NCBI GenBank assembly: GCA_964391865.1
Contig: CAYMNQ010000002.1
Span: 434,001 to 498,000 of the forward strand
DNA: 64,000 bases
Direction: 5' to 3'
Origin: DASZQL01 sp964391865
Lineage (GTDB): Bacteria > Planctomycetota > Phycisphaerae > Phycisphaerales > UBA1924
This document shows positions 8,724-15,767 of this stretch, one piece after another (position 1 is the stretch's first letter; every line of letters starts with the position of its first letter). Position numbers and translations under genes: made by a program. Under the pieces are notes generated by a model that worked only from the letters and a program-made list of their open reading frames with translations, was not told the origin of the DNA and searched no databases.

Positions 8724-9301
8724 AGTGTGGGTCGGGCGGGTGCGGGTGTCGTCGGGTTCGCAAACGTCACCTGATCGTACCCCGCCCGGCGGAGCGCGTT
8801 GAGCACCGCGAGGGCGTGCTCCCACTTCGTGCCCAGCTCGGGGCGGATGATGAATTTCTGGGTGGGCGCGAGGATCGGGCCGCGGGCGTCGCGGGCCTTC
8901 GTAAAGAGATCTTCAACGCCGGTTGGGGAAGTGATCGCCGGCGCGTCGGTGGTGACGGCGCACTGCTCTGGGCCGCCGCCGAGCGAGCGCACGCTGACGG
9001 AGATGGTGACGCTGGGCGGCTCGAAGGGGTCGGGCGCTCGCGGCGCGGCGGCGCTGCTCGACTGCAACTGCCGCGGCGCGCCGGTGCGGATCGATTGCTC
9101 GATCGGCGCAAAGCTGGCAAGCAGGATGAAGTACGTCATCAGGAGGAACACGACGTCGATCATCGCCGTCACGTTGAGGAACATCGTGGTCGGCTCGTGC
9201 CGACGGCGGCGGCGGGCGTGCACCGGCTCGGCGTCGATCTCGTCGAGCGTGAGCACCGGATCAACATCGCCCGGCAGCGGGTCGTTGGGCGGGCGCGTCA
9301 T
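8720..9301 (-). CDS. ExbD/TolR-family proton-channel subunit (second copy)
   Basis: A 193-residue member of the ExbD/TolR family, which pairs with ExbB/TolQ to turn proton flow into work in the periplasm. The cytoplasmic N-terminus is basic ('HARRRRRHEPTT'), then comes the signature transmembrane helix 'LNVTAMIDVVFLLMTYFIL' with the conserved membrane Asp, then a periplasmic domain. This copy has a longer Ser/Pro/Ala insert after the helix than the neighbouring copy. Start and stop both overlap neighbours by 4 bp, so translation is probably coupled across the operon. Two unlike TolR copies suggest a heteromeric complex. Confidence 0.9.
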   Translation of the reverse strand: MTRPPNDPLPGDVDPVLTLDEIDAEPVHARRRRRHEPTTMFLNVTAMIDVVFLLMTYFILLASFAPIEQSIRTGAPRQLQSSSAAAPRAPDPFEPPSVTISVSVRSLGGGPEQCAVTTDAPAITSPTGVEDLFTKARDARGPILAPTQKFIIRPELGTKWEHALAVLNALRRAGYDQVTFANPTTPAPARPTL

Positions 9302-9780
9302 GGCGATGGCTCCGCTCGAGCGGCGGCGGGCTGGCGCATGCCCTCGGGCAACGCGATCAGGTCCACCTTGCTCATCCCCGCGAGCGTGACCGCCTGCAGC
9401 GCGGGGTGGACGCGCTCGTACGATTCATCGCGCGAGGCGCGGATCATCACGCGCACCGACGGGTCGCGCCCGCGCGCCTCGCGCAGCGCGCCGGCGATGG
9501 CGGCGATGCCCTCGGGCGTCGCGTCGTACGAGCGCAGCCCCACGCGGTACGCGCCGCCCGCCGACTGCGACTTCGGCATCACGTTCACCACCACCCGCGC
9601 CTCGGCGGGGAGCGGCTCGGCGGTACTGGCGCGCAGCATCGGCAACACCAGGTCCACCACCTGCTCCTTGTTGATCTGCGAGATCAGCATGAAGAAGACG
9701 ACGAGGATGAAGACCACGTCGACCATCGACGTGAGGTTGGGCTGGATCTTCGGCGGGTTGTAGGCGCGCCGGCGGCTCAC
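9298..9780 (-). CDS. ExbD/TolR-family proton-channel subunit (first copy)
   Basis: A 160-residue ExbD/TolR protein. Its N-terminal 'IQPNLTSMVDVVFILVVFFML' is the family transmembrane helix with the proton-binding Asp. It is followed by a compact periplasmic domain of about 110 residues ('VVDLVLPMLRAS', 'VVVNVMPKSQSAGGAYRVG'). It follows the TolQ/ExbB gene and precedes a second TolR copy, each with 4-bp overlaps. No TonB gene is linked; the VWA protein at the head of the operon takes that place. Confidence 0.92.
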   Translation of the reverse strand: MSRRRAYNPPKIQPNLTSMVDVVFILVVFFMLISQINKEQVVDLVLPMLRASTAEPLPAEARVVVNVMPKSQSAGGAYRVGLRSYDATPEGIAAIAGALREARGRDPSVRVMIRASRDESYERVHPALQAVTLAGMSKVDLIALPEGMRQPAAARAEPSP

Positions 9781-10658
9781 GCGCTCGCCCCCTCGGACGA
9801 ATCGGCGAGGCGCGGGCCGGGCTTGTCGCTGCTCGCGGCGTTGGCGCGCGGCGTGCCCGATGCGTTGCGCAGCACGCCGAAGAGTTCTTCCGCGGTGCGC
9901 GAGGCTTCGAGAGTGAGCGAATCGATCCTGCCGCGGATGATCGAGTAGGCGGCGAGCGCAGGGATCGCGACGACGAGGCCCCAGAACGTCGTGACGAGCG
10001 CGGTGCCGATGCCGGCGGCGAGGCTAACGGGGTCGGGCGTGCCGCCCGACGAGACGATGGCGCGGAACGCGAGGATGATGCCGTAGACCGTGCCGAAAAG
10101 CCCGATCATCGGCGCGACGTTGCCGATGACGGCGAGCGGCTCGGCACGGCGGAGCCGGCGGAGCGTGAGTTCCTCGCTGGTGGATTCGGCGGCGCGGAGC
10201 ATCGCGCCGTGACCCGCGGGGGCTTCGCCCAGCCCGGCGCGGACGACCTCGCCCAGCAGCGTGCCGCTCTGCGATGCGACGTCGGCGGCGTAGGGCGCGC
10301 GCTTCTCGCGCAGGATTTCGCGGAGGCGCGACGCGAGACCATCGGGCACGATGAGTTCGCGGCGGCTCTCGCGGAAGAGGCTGACCATCAGCGCGATGCT
10401 TGCCGCCGACAGCAGGATGAGCGCCCAGATGATGAGGCTGCCGATCCACTCAACCTCGCCGGTGGATGGGTTGCGCTGGATGAAGAAGACCTCGGCGAGG
10501 GAGATCGTGCTCGCTTTGGCGGGCGCGGCGGCTTCGAGGGCGGTCGTGGTATCACCCGCCGGTTCGGCGGCGCGGAGCGCGCGGGCGGTGATGAACAATG
10601 CGATCGCCGCGATGCCCAGCATCAGAATGCGGAGCGTGTGACGGGCGTTGAGTCTCAT
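9777..10658 (-). CDS. MotA/TolQ/ExbB-family proton-channel protein
   Basis: A 293-residue inner-membrane protein of the MotA/TolQ/ExbB family. It starts with a signal-like helix ('TLRILMLGIAAIALFITARA'), has a transmembrane helix at about 75-95 ('IGSLIIWALILLSAASIALMV'), a cytoplasmic domain, and the paired C-terminal helices typical of the family ('VAPMIGLFGTVYGIILAF' and 'ALVTTFWGLVVAIPALAAYSII'). With the two TolR-like proteins it should form a proton-driven motor. It overlaps the VWA gene upstream and the first TolR gene downstream by 4 bp each. Confidence 0.92.
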   Translation of the reverse strand: MRLNARHTLRILMLGIAAIALFITARALRAAEPAGDTTTALEAAAPAKASTISLAEVFFIQRNPSTGEVEWIGSLIIWALILLSAASIALMVSLFRESRRELIVPDGLASRLREILREKRAPYAADVASQSGTLLGEVVRAGLGEAPAGHGAMLRAAESTSEELTLRRLRRAEPLAVIGNVAPMIGLFGTVYGIILAFRAIVSSGGTPDPVSLAAGIGTALVTTFWGLVVAIPALAAYSIIRGRIDSLTLEASRTAEELFGVLRNASGTPRANAASSDKPGPRLADSSEGASA

Positions 10659-11653
10659 TGTGCTTTGAGCTCCTCGAGGCTGATGAAGCGGTAGCCGCCG
10701 GCTCCGCCGCCGAAGGTCTCGCCGATGGACCGGAGGATTCGCGCGGGGTCGTCGTTGATGAACTGGATGGTTTTGATCACGATCGGTCGGCGGCCCGAGT
10801 CGGGGTCGGCGGGGTTGAACTTTTCGAGTTCCGCGAGCACCTGGTCACGGTCGGGTTTCCACACGCCGGCGCCGGTGCTGACGGAGGAGAGCACGAAGAT
10901 CGCATCGGGCTTCAACGCGGCGGCGGTCTGCAGCGCACGCACCGGGTTGCCGATCCCCGCCGGCTTCACAGCGCGGGCCCACTGCAGCACTCGCCGGACA
11001 TTCTCCTTCGTCGCGCGGATCAGGCGCTTGGGCTTGAGCGTCTGGTCATCTTCCGGGTGCGGGGCGACGACGGCTTCATCGCGCTGAAAGAAAATCACCT
11101 GGAATCGCTGCGTGGTGGCGAGCTTGCCGACGGATTGTTCGAGCCGATCGAGCACGAAGGGGAACGTCGAGACCATCGAGCCGCTGGCGTCGACGACGTA
11201 GATGATGCTCTCGGCGTTGCTTGCGCCCATGCCGGCGAAGCGGACCTCGGGGAAGCGCCGATCGGCGGCGAGTTTGGCGCGGTCGGGGCGCATGCTGGGG
11301 GTCGTGAGCGCCGCGGCACCGGCGTTGCGGTCGAGACCCGCGACGAGATCGCTCAGGGTGGGCTTCGCCGCCGATTCGGTCATGCGCGGCATGGCGGCGT
11401 CGCCGAATTCACCCGACAACTCCGGCGGATCGGCGGTCAGGCGCACCGGCGCTGGTTCGTCGAAGCTCACGACCACCGGCGCGCGCGAGCCGCTCGGGCC
11501 GCTGACGCTCCACACGACGAAGAAGCCGGAGACGATCAGGGCGGCGTGGATCGCCAGCGAGATGCCCCACGGCAGCCACTCGGCGCGCTCGAGCGCGAGC
11601 CGCTTCGCCCCGGGAATCGCGGCGGCGGATGCGTCTGGGCGCTGGTCGTTCAT
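10655..11653 (-). CDS. Membrane-anchored VWA-domain protein heading the TolQR-type operon
   Basis: A 332-residue protein. A cytoplasmic segment (about 1-25) precedes one transmembrane helix ('GISLAIHAALIVSGFFVVW'), a TonB-like membrane topology with the C-terminus in the periplasm. A low-complexity stretch leads into a von Willebrand factor A domain from about residue 145: 'IIYVVDASGSMVSTFPFVLDRL' carries the metal-site DxSxS motif. The usual third metal-site Asp region is replaced by 'AIFVLSSVSTGAGVW'. VWA domains bind protein partners through a metal ion. As first gene of the operon it may be the output component moved by the TolQR-type motor; that role is inference. Confidence 0.85.
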   Translation of the reverse strand: MNDQRPDASAAAIPGAKRLALERAEWLPWGISLAIHAALIVSGFFVVWSVSGPSGSRAPVVVSFDEPAPVRLTADPPELSGEFGDAAMPRMTESAAKPTLSDLVAGLDRNAGAAALTTPSMRPDRAKLAADRRFPEVRFAGMGASNAESIIYVVDASGSMVSTFPFVLDRLEQSVGKLATTQRFQVIFFQRDEAVVAPHPEDDQTLKPKRLIRATKENVRRVLQWARAVKPAGIGNPVRALQTAAALKPDAIFVLSSVSTGAGVWKPDRDQVLAELEKFNPADPDSGRRPIVIKTIQFINDDPARILRSIGETFGGGAGGYRFISLEELKAQ

Positions 11654-11686
11654 GGGGCGCTAGTGTAGAGCCGATCCGAGGAAGAT

Positions 11687-11822
11687 TTCACCACGGAGAC
11701 ACGGAGAGCGCGGACTTCGGAATGAAGAAGCCACAGATGGACACAGATTGACACAGATGAAGAGACAGAACTCTGAACTTGTTTTCCCCGTCCTGTCTGT
11801 GTCCATCTGTGTGCATCTGTGG
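11687..11822. repeat. CCACAGA-type inverted repeat upstream of the VWA/TolQR operon
   Basis: CCACAGATGGACACAGATTG... (11731-11759) and its inverted partner at 11794-11822 match at about 25 of 29 positions, separated by 34 bp. A related ACCACGGAGACACGGAG stretch lies at 11691-11707. A second pair of the same type occurs at 52852-53062. The pair sits in the 251-bp gap between the DoxX-like gene and the VWA gene, both on the minus strand. Confidence 0.7.
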
Positions 11823-11904
11823 TAAATTCTTCTCTTCTTCGCGCTTTCAGAATCTCCGCGTCAAACGCTGCGGTTCGCAAACATCGCTCCGATGCGGAGG
11901 CGTG

Positions 11905-12834
11905 CTACGCCGCTGGCGCGGGCTTGGGCGGGGCTTTGGGCGTCGGGCGGAACATCCAGCCGTCCATCGACAGGCGCCCCGCTCCGCTGAAGGCCAGCCC
12001 GAGAGCGATCATCAGCAGCGCGAACTGGAAGAGCATTTTCTCCCACGCGCTCGACCACTTGGCGGGGTCGCTCAGCATCGGCTGGGGCAGCACCCAGAGG
12101 AACGCGCCGCCGCCGGTCCAGGCGGGGTAGATCTGCGTGAGCCACAGCGCGACGATCATGGTCCCCGCGAGCGCGAAGGCCCAGATGCGCGTCATGAACC
12201 CGAGCAGGACGAGCACGCCGCCGAGGAGTTCGGTAACGGCGACGAACCACGGCAGGAGGCGCAGCGCGGGGGGCGTTGCGAGCGCCGCCGGCCACGCGAC
12301 GCGGCCCTTATCGTCCGGCTGCGATGCGTTGTGCAGCATGACCGAGAGGCCGTAGAGCCGCAGTGTGGTCAGCGGCTCGGGGAAGTCGTCGGCGGTGTAG
12401 GTCTTCGCGCCGCGCGAAGCGGATGCCGACGCTTGATACATGACGACGCCGACCGCCGGGGGCGCGAACCAGTTATCACGCGCGGCGAGCGCGGGCGGGC
12501 TGCTCGGCGCCGGTTCTTCGACGGGAGAAGGGGCGGGTTCATCGGGCGAGGGCTTCGCCGGTTCCGTGTCGCTCGGATTCTCTTCGACCGGCGGCGTGGC
12601 TGGCACGGCGGGTTCTTCGGCCGCCGGCTCGGGAGTTTCCTTCGGCTTCTCGCCCGGCGACGCGTGCGGGCCTTCGAGTTTCACACCCAGATTCGCCAGC
12701 ACGGCGGCAGACTCGCCCGCGAACGGCTGATCGAAGAACAACTTCGCCGACCCCGCCCAGATGAACGTGATGCCGAGCGACAGGCGCAGGAAGAGGGGCG
12801 TCAGATTCAGCGCGCAGGATTGCCGGAGGGCCAT
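11905..12834 (-). CDS. DoxX-like membrane protein with long Pro/Glu-rich loop
   Basis: A 309-residue membrane protein of the DoxX-like superfamily. The first helix holds the family pattern 'LRLSLGITFIWAGSAKLFF'. An unusually long Pro/Glu/Ser-rich loop of about 100 residues follows (about 50-150), then three hydrophobic segments: 'LPWFVAVTELLGGVLVLLG', 'IWAFALAGTMIVALWLTQI' and 'MLFQFALLMIALGLAFSG'. Relatives include quinol oxidase subunits and poorly characterised redox-linked membrane proteins; the exact role is unknown. The start at 12834 is chosen because upstream codons of the longer frame run through repeat-like DNA. The gene is preceded by a pyrimidine-rich heptad leader. Confidence 0.8.
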   Translation of the reverse strand: MALRQSCALNLTPLFLRLSLGITFIWAGSAKLFFDQPFAGESAAVLANLGVKLEGPHASPGEKPKETPEPAAEEPAVPATPPVEENPSDTEPAKPSPDEPAPSPVEEPAPSSPPALAARDNWFAPPAVGVVMYQASASASRGAKTYTADDFPEPLTTLRLYGLSVMLHNASQPDDKGRVAWPAALATPPALRLLPWFVAVTELLGGVLVLLGFMTRIWAFALAGTMIVALWLTQIYPAWTGGGAFLWVLPQPMLSDPAKWSSAWEKMLFQFALLMIALGLAFSGAGRLSMDGWMFRPTPKAPPKPAPAA

Positions 12835-12887
12835 GGTGCTTCTTGCTTCGGCTGAAATGACGGGAGCGGGCGAGAAATGGCTTGGGG

Positions 12888-12946
12888 GGTGGGGCTTGGG
12901 GCTTGAGGTCGGAAGGCGGAGGGGCGGAAGTCGGAAGACGGACGCG
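12888..12946 (-). repeat. Pyrimidine-rich heptad repeat in the DoxX gene leader
   Basis: On the gene's sense strand this reads CTTCCGACTTCCGCC... then CCTCAAGCCCCAAGCCCC.... The 30-nt plus-strand block 12890-12919 (GGCTTGGGGGGTGGGGCTTG and onward) recurs at 30193-30222. The G-rich complement has several runs of three or more G and could form a quadruplex. Confidence 0.65.
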
Positions 12947-13054
12947 AACGTCACGCTGTTCGCGGTAGTCGAAGCGAGATGCTTCAACTCCGCACGCGGC
13001 GAGCCGCACACAGCAAACTCGCCCCGGCATTGGCAACCTACAATCCCCTATCAC

Positions 13055-13138
13055 GCGGGTGTGGCGGAACTGGCAGACGCCCGGGATTTAGGTTCCCGTG
13101 TCCGCAAGGACGTGCAGGTTCGACTCCTGTCACCCGCA
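13055..13138 (+). tRNA. tRNA-Leu (anticodon UAG)
   Basis: An 84-nt class II tRNA. The acceptor arms GCGGGTG (13055-13061) and CACCCGC (13131-13137) pair fully, with discriminator A at 13138. The anticodon stem CGGGA/TCCCG encloses loop TTTAGGT, giving anticodon TAG, which reads CUN leucine codons. A long variable arm (GTGTCCGCAAGGACGT region) and the T arm GCAGGTTCGACTCCTGT are present. The terminal CCA is not encoded. A TACAAT box at 13039-13044 is a plausible -10 element, without a clear -35. Confidence 0.95.
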
Positions 13139-13147
13139 TTGCGCCTC

Positions 13148-13190
13148 CAACCCCCCTCTCCCTCCAGGAGGGGGTTCGGGAGAGGGGCTC
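13148..13190. repeat. Palindromic dispersed repeat after tRNA-Leu
   Basis: CCCCTCTCCC (13153-13162) pairs perfectly with GGGAGAGGGG (13178-13187) over 10 bp with a 15-nt loop. Its ends (CAACCCCC and GGGAGAGGGGCT) match the repeat found inside nuoG at 3061-3100. It may also act as an RNA 3' end for the tRNA, though no T-run follows. Confidence 0.65.
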
Positions 13191-13310
13191 GCTTGAGTCG
13201 GGAGGGCCAGCGCTCGGCTCGCGCGCTAAGCCGGGATGGTCCAACGTCCGCAATAACCGCGGCCTCGCCCCGCCGTGAAGGTGACGCTACGCTTCCCCCG
13301 AGTTCAGCCC

Positions 13311-13613
13311 ATGCGCATCGAACCCTCCAACCCGTTCCATATCTCGCGCGCCTATGGCATGAAGCCGCCGGTGAGTTCGGCACGCGTTGAAGCCCCCGCC
13401 GCTGCCGCGCCCGCGAGCGACACGAGCGCGGTCGCTCGGGCCGGGCCAGGGGCGGCGAAGCTCGTCGCTGGCGTCGTGCCGGGGCGGATTGATTTCTCGG
13501 GCGACCAGCCCACGCAGAACACCAGCGCGATCGCGATGTACCGGCACCCCGCCGACCGCAACGCGGCGGCGACAGGCGTGAACGCGGGACGGTTGATTGA
13601 TATCACCGGTTGA
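13311..13613 (+). CDS. Small hypothetical protein
   Basis: A 100-residue protein of unknown function. The start at 13311 ('MRIEPSNPFHISRAYG') is chosen over 13275 because the sequence before it looks non-coding. A variable Ala/Pro/Ser-rich centre is flanked by two parts that look constrained: 'NPFHISRAYGMKPP' and a C-terminal block ('KLVAGVVPGRIDFSG', 'AIAMYRHPADRNAAATGVNA', 'GRLIDITG'). No signal peptide, membrane segment or enzyme motif is seen. The ordered C-terminal block argues for a real gene. No function can be assigned. Confidence 0.6.
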   Translation: MRIEPSNPFHISRAYGMKPPVSSARVEAPAAAAPASDTSAVARAGPGAAKLVAGVVPGRIDFSGDQPTQNTSAIAMYRHPADRNAAATGVNAGRLIDITG

Positions 13614-13824
13614 TCGGCACGGCCCGCGCGGGTGCCGTGGAATGGCCTGCTCTGAGGCCGATCCACGTTCGGCGATCGCTCGGTCTCGTTGCCGAGACTT
13701 CGCACTTCCACATGCGCATCGCAGCGCGGGAGGAAGGAGCCTGAGTAGAGGAACCACGAGCGTGCATCGCCCCGAGCGGCGTTGCACGGCACCCACCGCG
13801 CTCACTGCCGTTCGGGGCTCGCTG

Positions 13825-14952
13825 CTACTTGAGATTCTCCGGCAACTCCGCGTGAAGCAGCTTCAACTCCTCCGCCTTCGCGCGCGGCATGACCAGCGTT
13901 GCGTCCGGCGTGTGGATCACGATCAGCCCCTCGCACCCGAGCATCGCGACGGTGTGCGCCTCGTGGCTGTTGACGATGAGCGAGTCCTTGCACTTCATCA
14001 GTTGCCCCTTGCCAGAGACGCGGTTGCCCTCGCGGTCGGCTTTCAGCGTCTCGCCGAAGCTGGGCCAACTGCCGACGTCGAGCCATGAGAGGTCCATCAG
14101 CACGGTGCAGACCTTCACGCCCTCGGCGGATTTTCCCTTGCCGCTGGTGCGCGCCTGCTCGCGGCTGGCGGGCTCCATGATCGCGTAGTCCACACTGATC
14201 TTCGGCAGCGTCGGGTACACCGCGTCGAGCACTTTCTTCTGGTCCTTCGTGCCCCACGCGGCGGCGATCTTTGAGAGCCCCTCGTGGCTCTCGGGCTTCC
14301 AGCGGCGGAGGCAGTCCATCACCGTGGCGGCGGACCAGACGAACATGCCGCTGTTCCAGCCGAAGGCGCCGCTCTCGAGGTACGCCTCCGCTTTTTCGCG
14401 GCTGGGTTTCTCGACGAATCGCTCGACCTTGAAGCCGAGCTTGTCGGTGCCGGGGATCGTGCCGCCGCGCTCGACGTAGCCGAAGCCGGTGGCGGCGTAG
14501 GTGGGCTTGATGCTGAACGTCACAAGGCGCGACGGGTCATCCTCGACGAGCTTGAAGCCGATCTCCATCCGGTCGCGGAACAGGTCCACCGGCTCGATGA
14601 TGTGGTCGGCGGTGAGGACGGCGAAGACCGCCTTCGGATCAATCTTTTGCAGGATCGCGGCGGCGAAGCCCACCGCGTTCACCGTGTCGCGCCCCACCGG
14701 CTCGCCCAGGATCTGCGGGTCGGAGAAGGTGGGCAACGACGCTTTGATCGCGGCGCGGTAGCTCTCGTTCGTGCAGATGTAGCGGCGCGACGGCGGGACC
14801 AGGTCCTCCAGCCGATCGGCGGCGATTTGCAGCAGCGACTTGTAGCCCTTCCCCTGCTTGATGAACGGGACGAGCTGCTTGGGCTGACCGGCCCGGCTCA
14901 TGGGCCAGAGGCGCGTGCCGGCACCGCCGGCCATGATCATTGCGTAGCGCAT
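13825..14952 (-). CDS. manC: Mannose-1-phosphate guanylyltransferase
   Basis: A 375-residue nucleotidyltransferase making GDP-mannose from mannose-1-phosphate and GTP for polysaccharide and glycoconjugate synthesis in the cytoplasm. The N-terminus 'MRYAMIMAGGAGTRLWPMSR' is the family nucleotide-binding loop, followed by the Lys in 'GQPKQLVPF'. Other family motifs are 'VLTADHII', 'GFGYVERGG', 'FVEKPS' and 'WNSGMFVWSA'. The length fits the single-function form without the phosphomannose isomerase domain. The start at 14952 places the GGAGTR loop at the very N-terminus, as usual. It stands alone in the window. Confidence 0.92.
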   Translation of the reverse strand: MRYAMIMAGGAGTRLWPMSRAGQPKQLVPFIKQGKGYKSLLQIAADRLEDLVPPSRRYICTNESYRAAIKASLPTFSDPQILGEPVGRDTVNAVGFAAAILQKIDPKAVFAVLTADHIIEPVDLFRDRMEIGFKLVEDDPSRLVTFSIKPTYAATGFGYVERGGTIPGTDKLGFKVERFVEKPSREKAEAYLESGAFGWNSGMFVWSAATVMDCLRRWKPESHEGLSKIAAAWGTKDQKKVLDAVYPTLPKISVDYAIMEPASREQARTSGKGKSAEGVKVCTVLMDLSWLDVGSWPSFGETLKADREGNRVSGKGQLMKCKDSLIVNSHEAHTVAMLGCEGLIVIHTPDATLVMPRAKAEELKLLHAELPENLK

Positions 14953-15056
14953 AGGGGGAGGAATGGTACACGAGGTTCCGCTATCGGCTTGAGGCTCACG
15001 CGAACATGCCGCCCAAGCTGCTGGCGCTCGGCGAACCAATCTGACACACTGCCGTC

Positions 15057-15767
15057 ATGCAGGTGGATGACTTTCGACAGTGGTTGGTTCCATGCGCGTT
15101 GAGCAATGACGCGCCACGCTACACCGTCACGGCTCGGCGCGATGCTGAAGGCAGAATCGGAATCTGGCATCAGTACACCGAGCGGGACCATCGGATTCAC
15201 CGAGTGGCGTCCATCTGCATACTCGCGCTCCTTCTCATCCTAGGCGGGCTTTTTGCTTACGTGATTCTGCCGCATGAACTGGGTGCCGAGCGCGGCCGAC
15301 GAGTTGCGACGATTTCCATCTGCATTGCGACGGTCACCGTGGCGATCGTGCTGACTGCACTGTGGAACCACCGGCCCGCCATCGCGAAGGGCGCATGGCT
15401 GCTTCGGCTCGACCCATCAGAACGAGTGATTGAGCTCGCCGACCGCTCGGTTGTGCGCTACTCCGAGATTCGAGAACTTCGGTCACGCACTGTCAAGGAT
15501 AGTGGTGCTGACCCAAACCCCACCTTCACCCAGCACCAAATCGCGGCGCTCGTCGATGGGCAGTGGCGATGGTACGGGCTGTTCTGCACCTACGGTCGAG
15601 CTTGGGAGCTCTGCGGTGAGCTCGCCACGTTGATCGGTGTTCGGACGACGGCCGATTGGATTCAGACGGTGCAGTCGGCGCGATCCAGACTGTGGTGCAG
15701 GCAACTGCAACTCAACTGTGATCACGTCCCATACGCCGATCGATGGATCGCGGCGGATGAGTTCTAG
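15057..15767 (+). CDS. Hypothetical membrane protein
   Basis: A 236-residue protein without a recognised family. Two transmembrane helices lie near the first third ('VASICILALLLILGGLFAYVIL' and 'ATISICIATVTVAIVLTAL'), with a soluble N-terminal stretch before them. A C-terminal domain of about 120 residues follows ('LLRLDPSERVIELADRSVVRYSEIRELRS', 'GQWRWYGLFCTYGRAWELCGELATLIG') and looks like a small PH-like or DUF-type domain. Base composition is less GC-rich than in neighbouring genes, which could mean recent transfer. Its 3' end overlaps the convergent efflux permease gene by 4 bp. Confidence 0.65.
   Translation: MQVDDFRQWLVPCALSNDAPRYTVTARRDAEGRIGIWHQYTERDHRIHRVASICILALLLILGGLFAYVILPHELGAERGRRVATISICIATVTVAIVLTALWNHRPAIAKGAWLLRLDPSERVIELADRSVVRYSEIRELRSRTVKDSGADPNPTFTQHQIAALVDGQWRWYGLFCTYGRAWELCGELATLIGVRTTADWIQTVQSARSRLWCRQLQLNCDHVPYADRWIAADEF

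Noticed and set aside
6615..8774. 719-codon plus-strand frame
   Set aside because: Antisense to the operon's exported helical protein; Arg/Gly/Glu-rich without domains.
13148..13190. Start of a CRISPR-like or terminator structure after tRNA-Leu
   Set aside because: Only one repeat unit and no spacer array; no T-run for an intrinsic terminator. Better seen as a dispersed palindrome.
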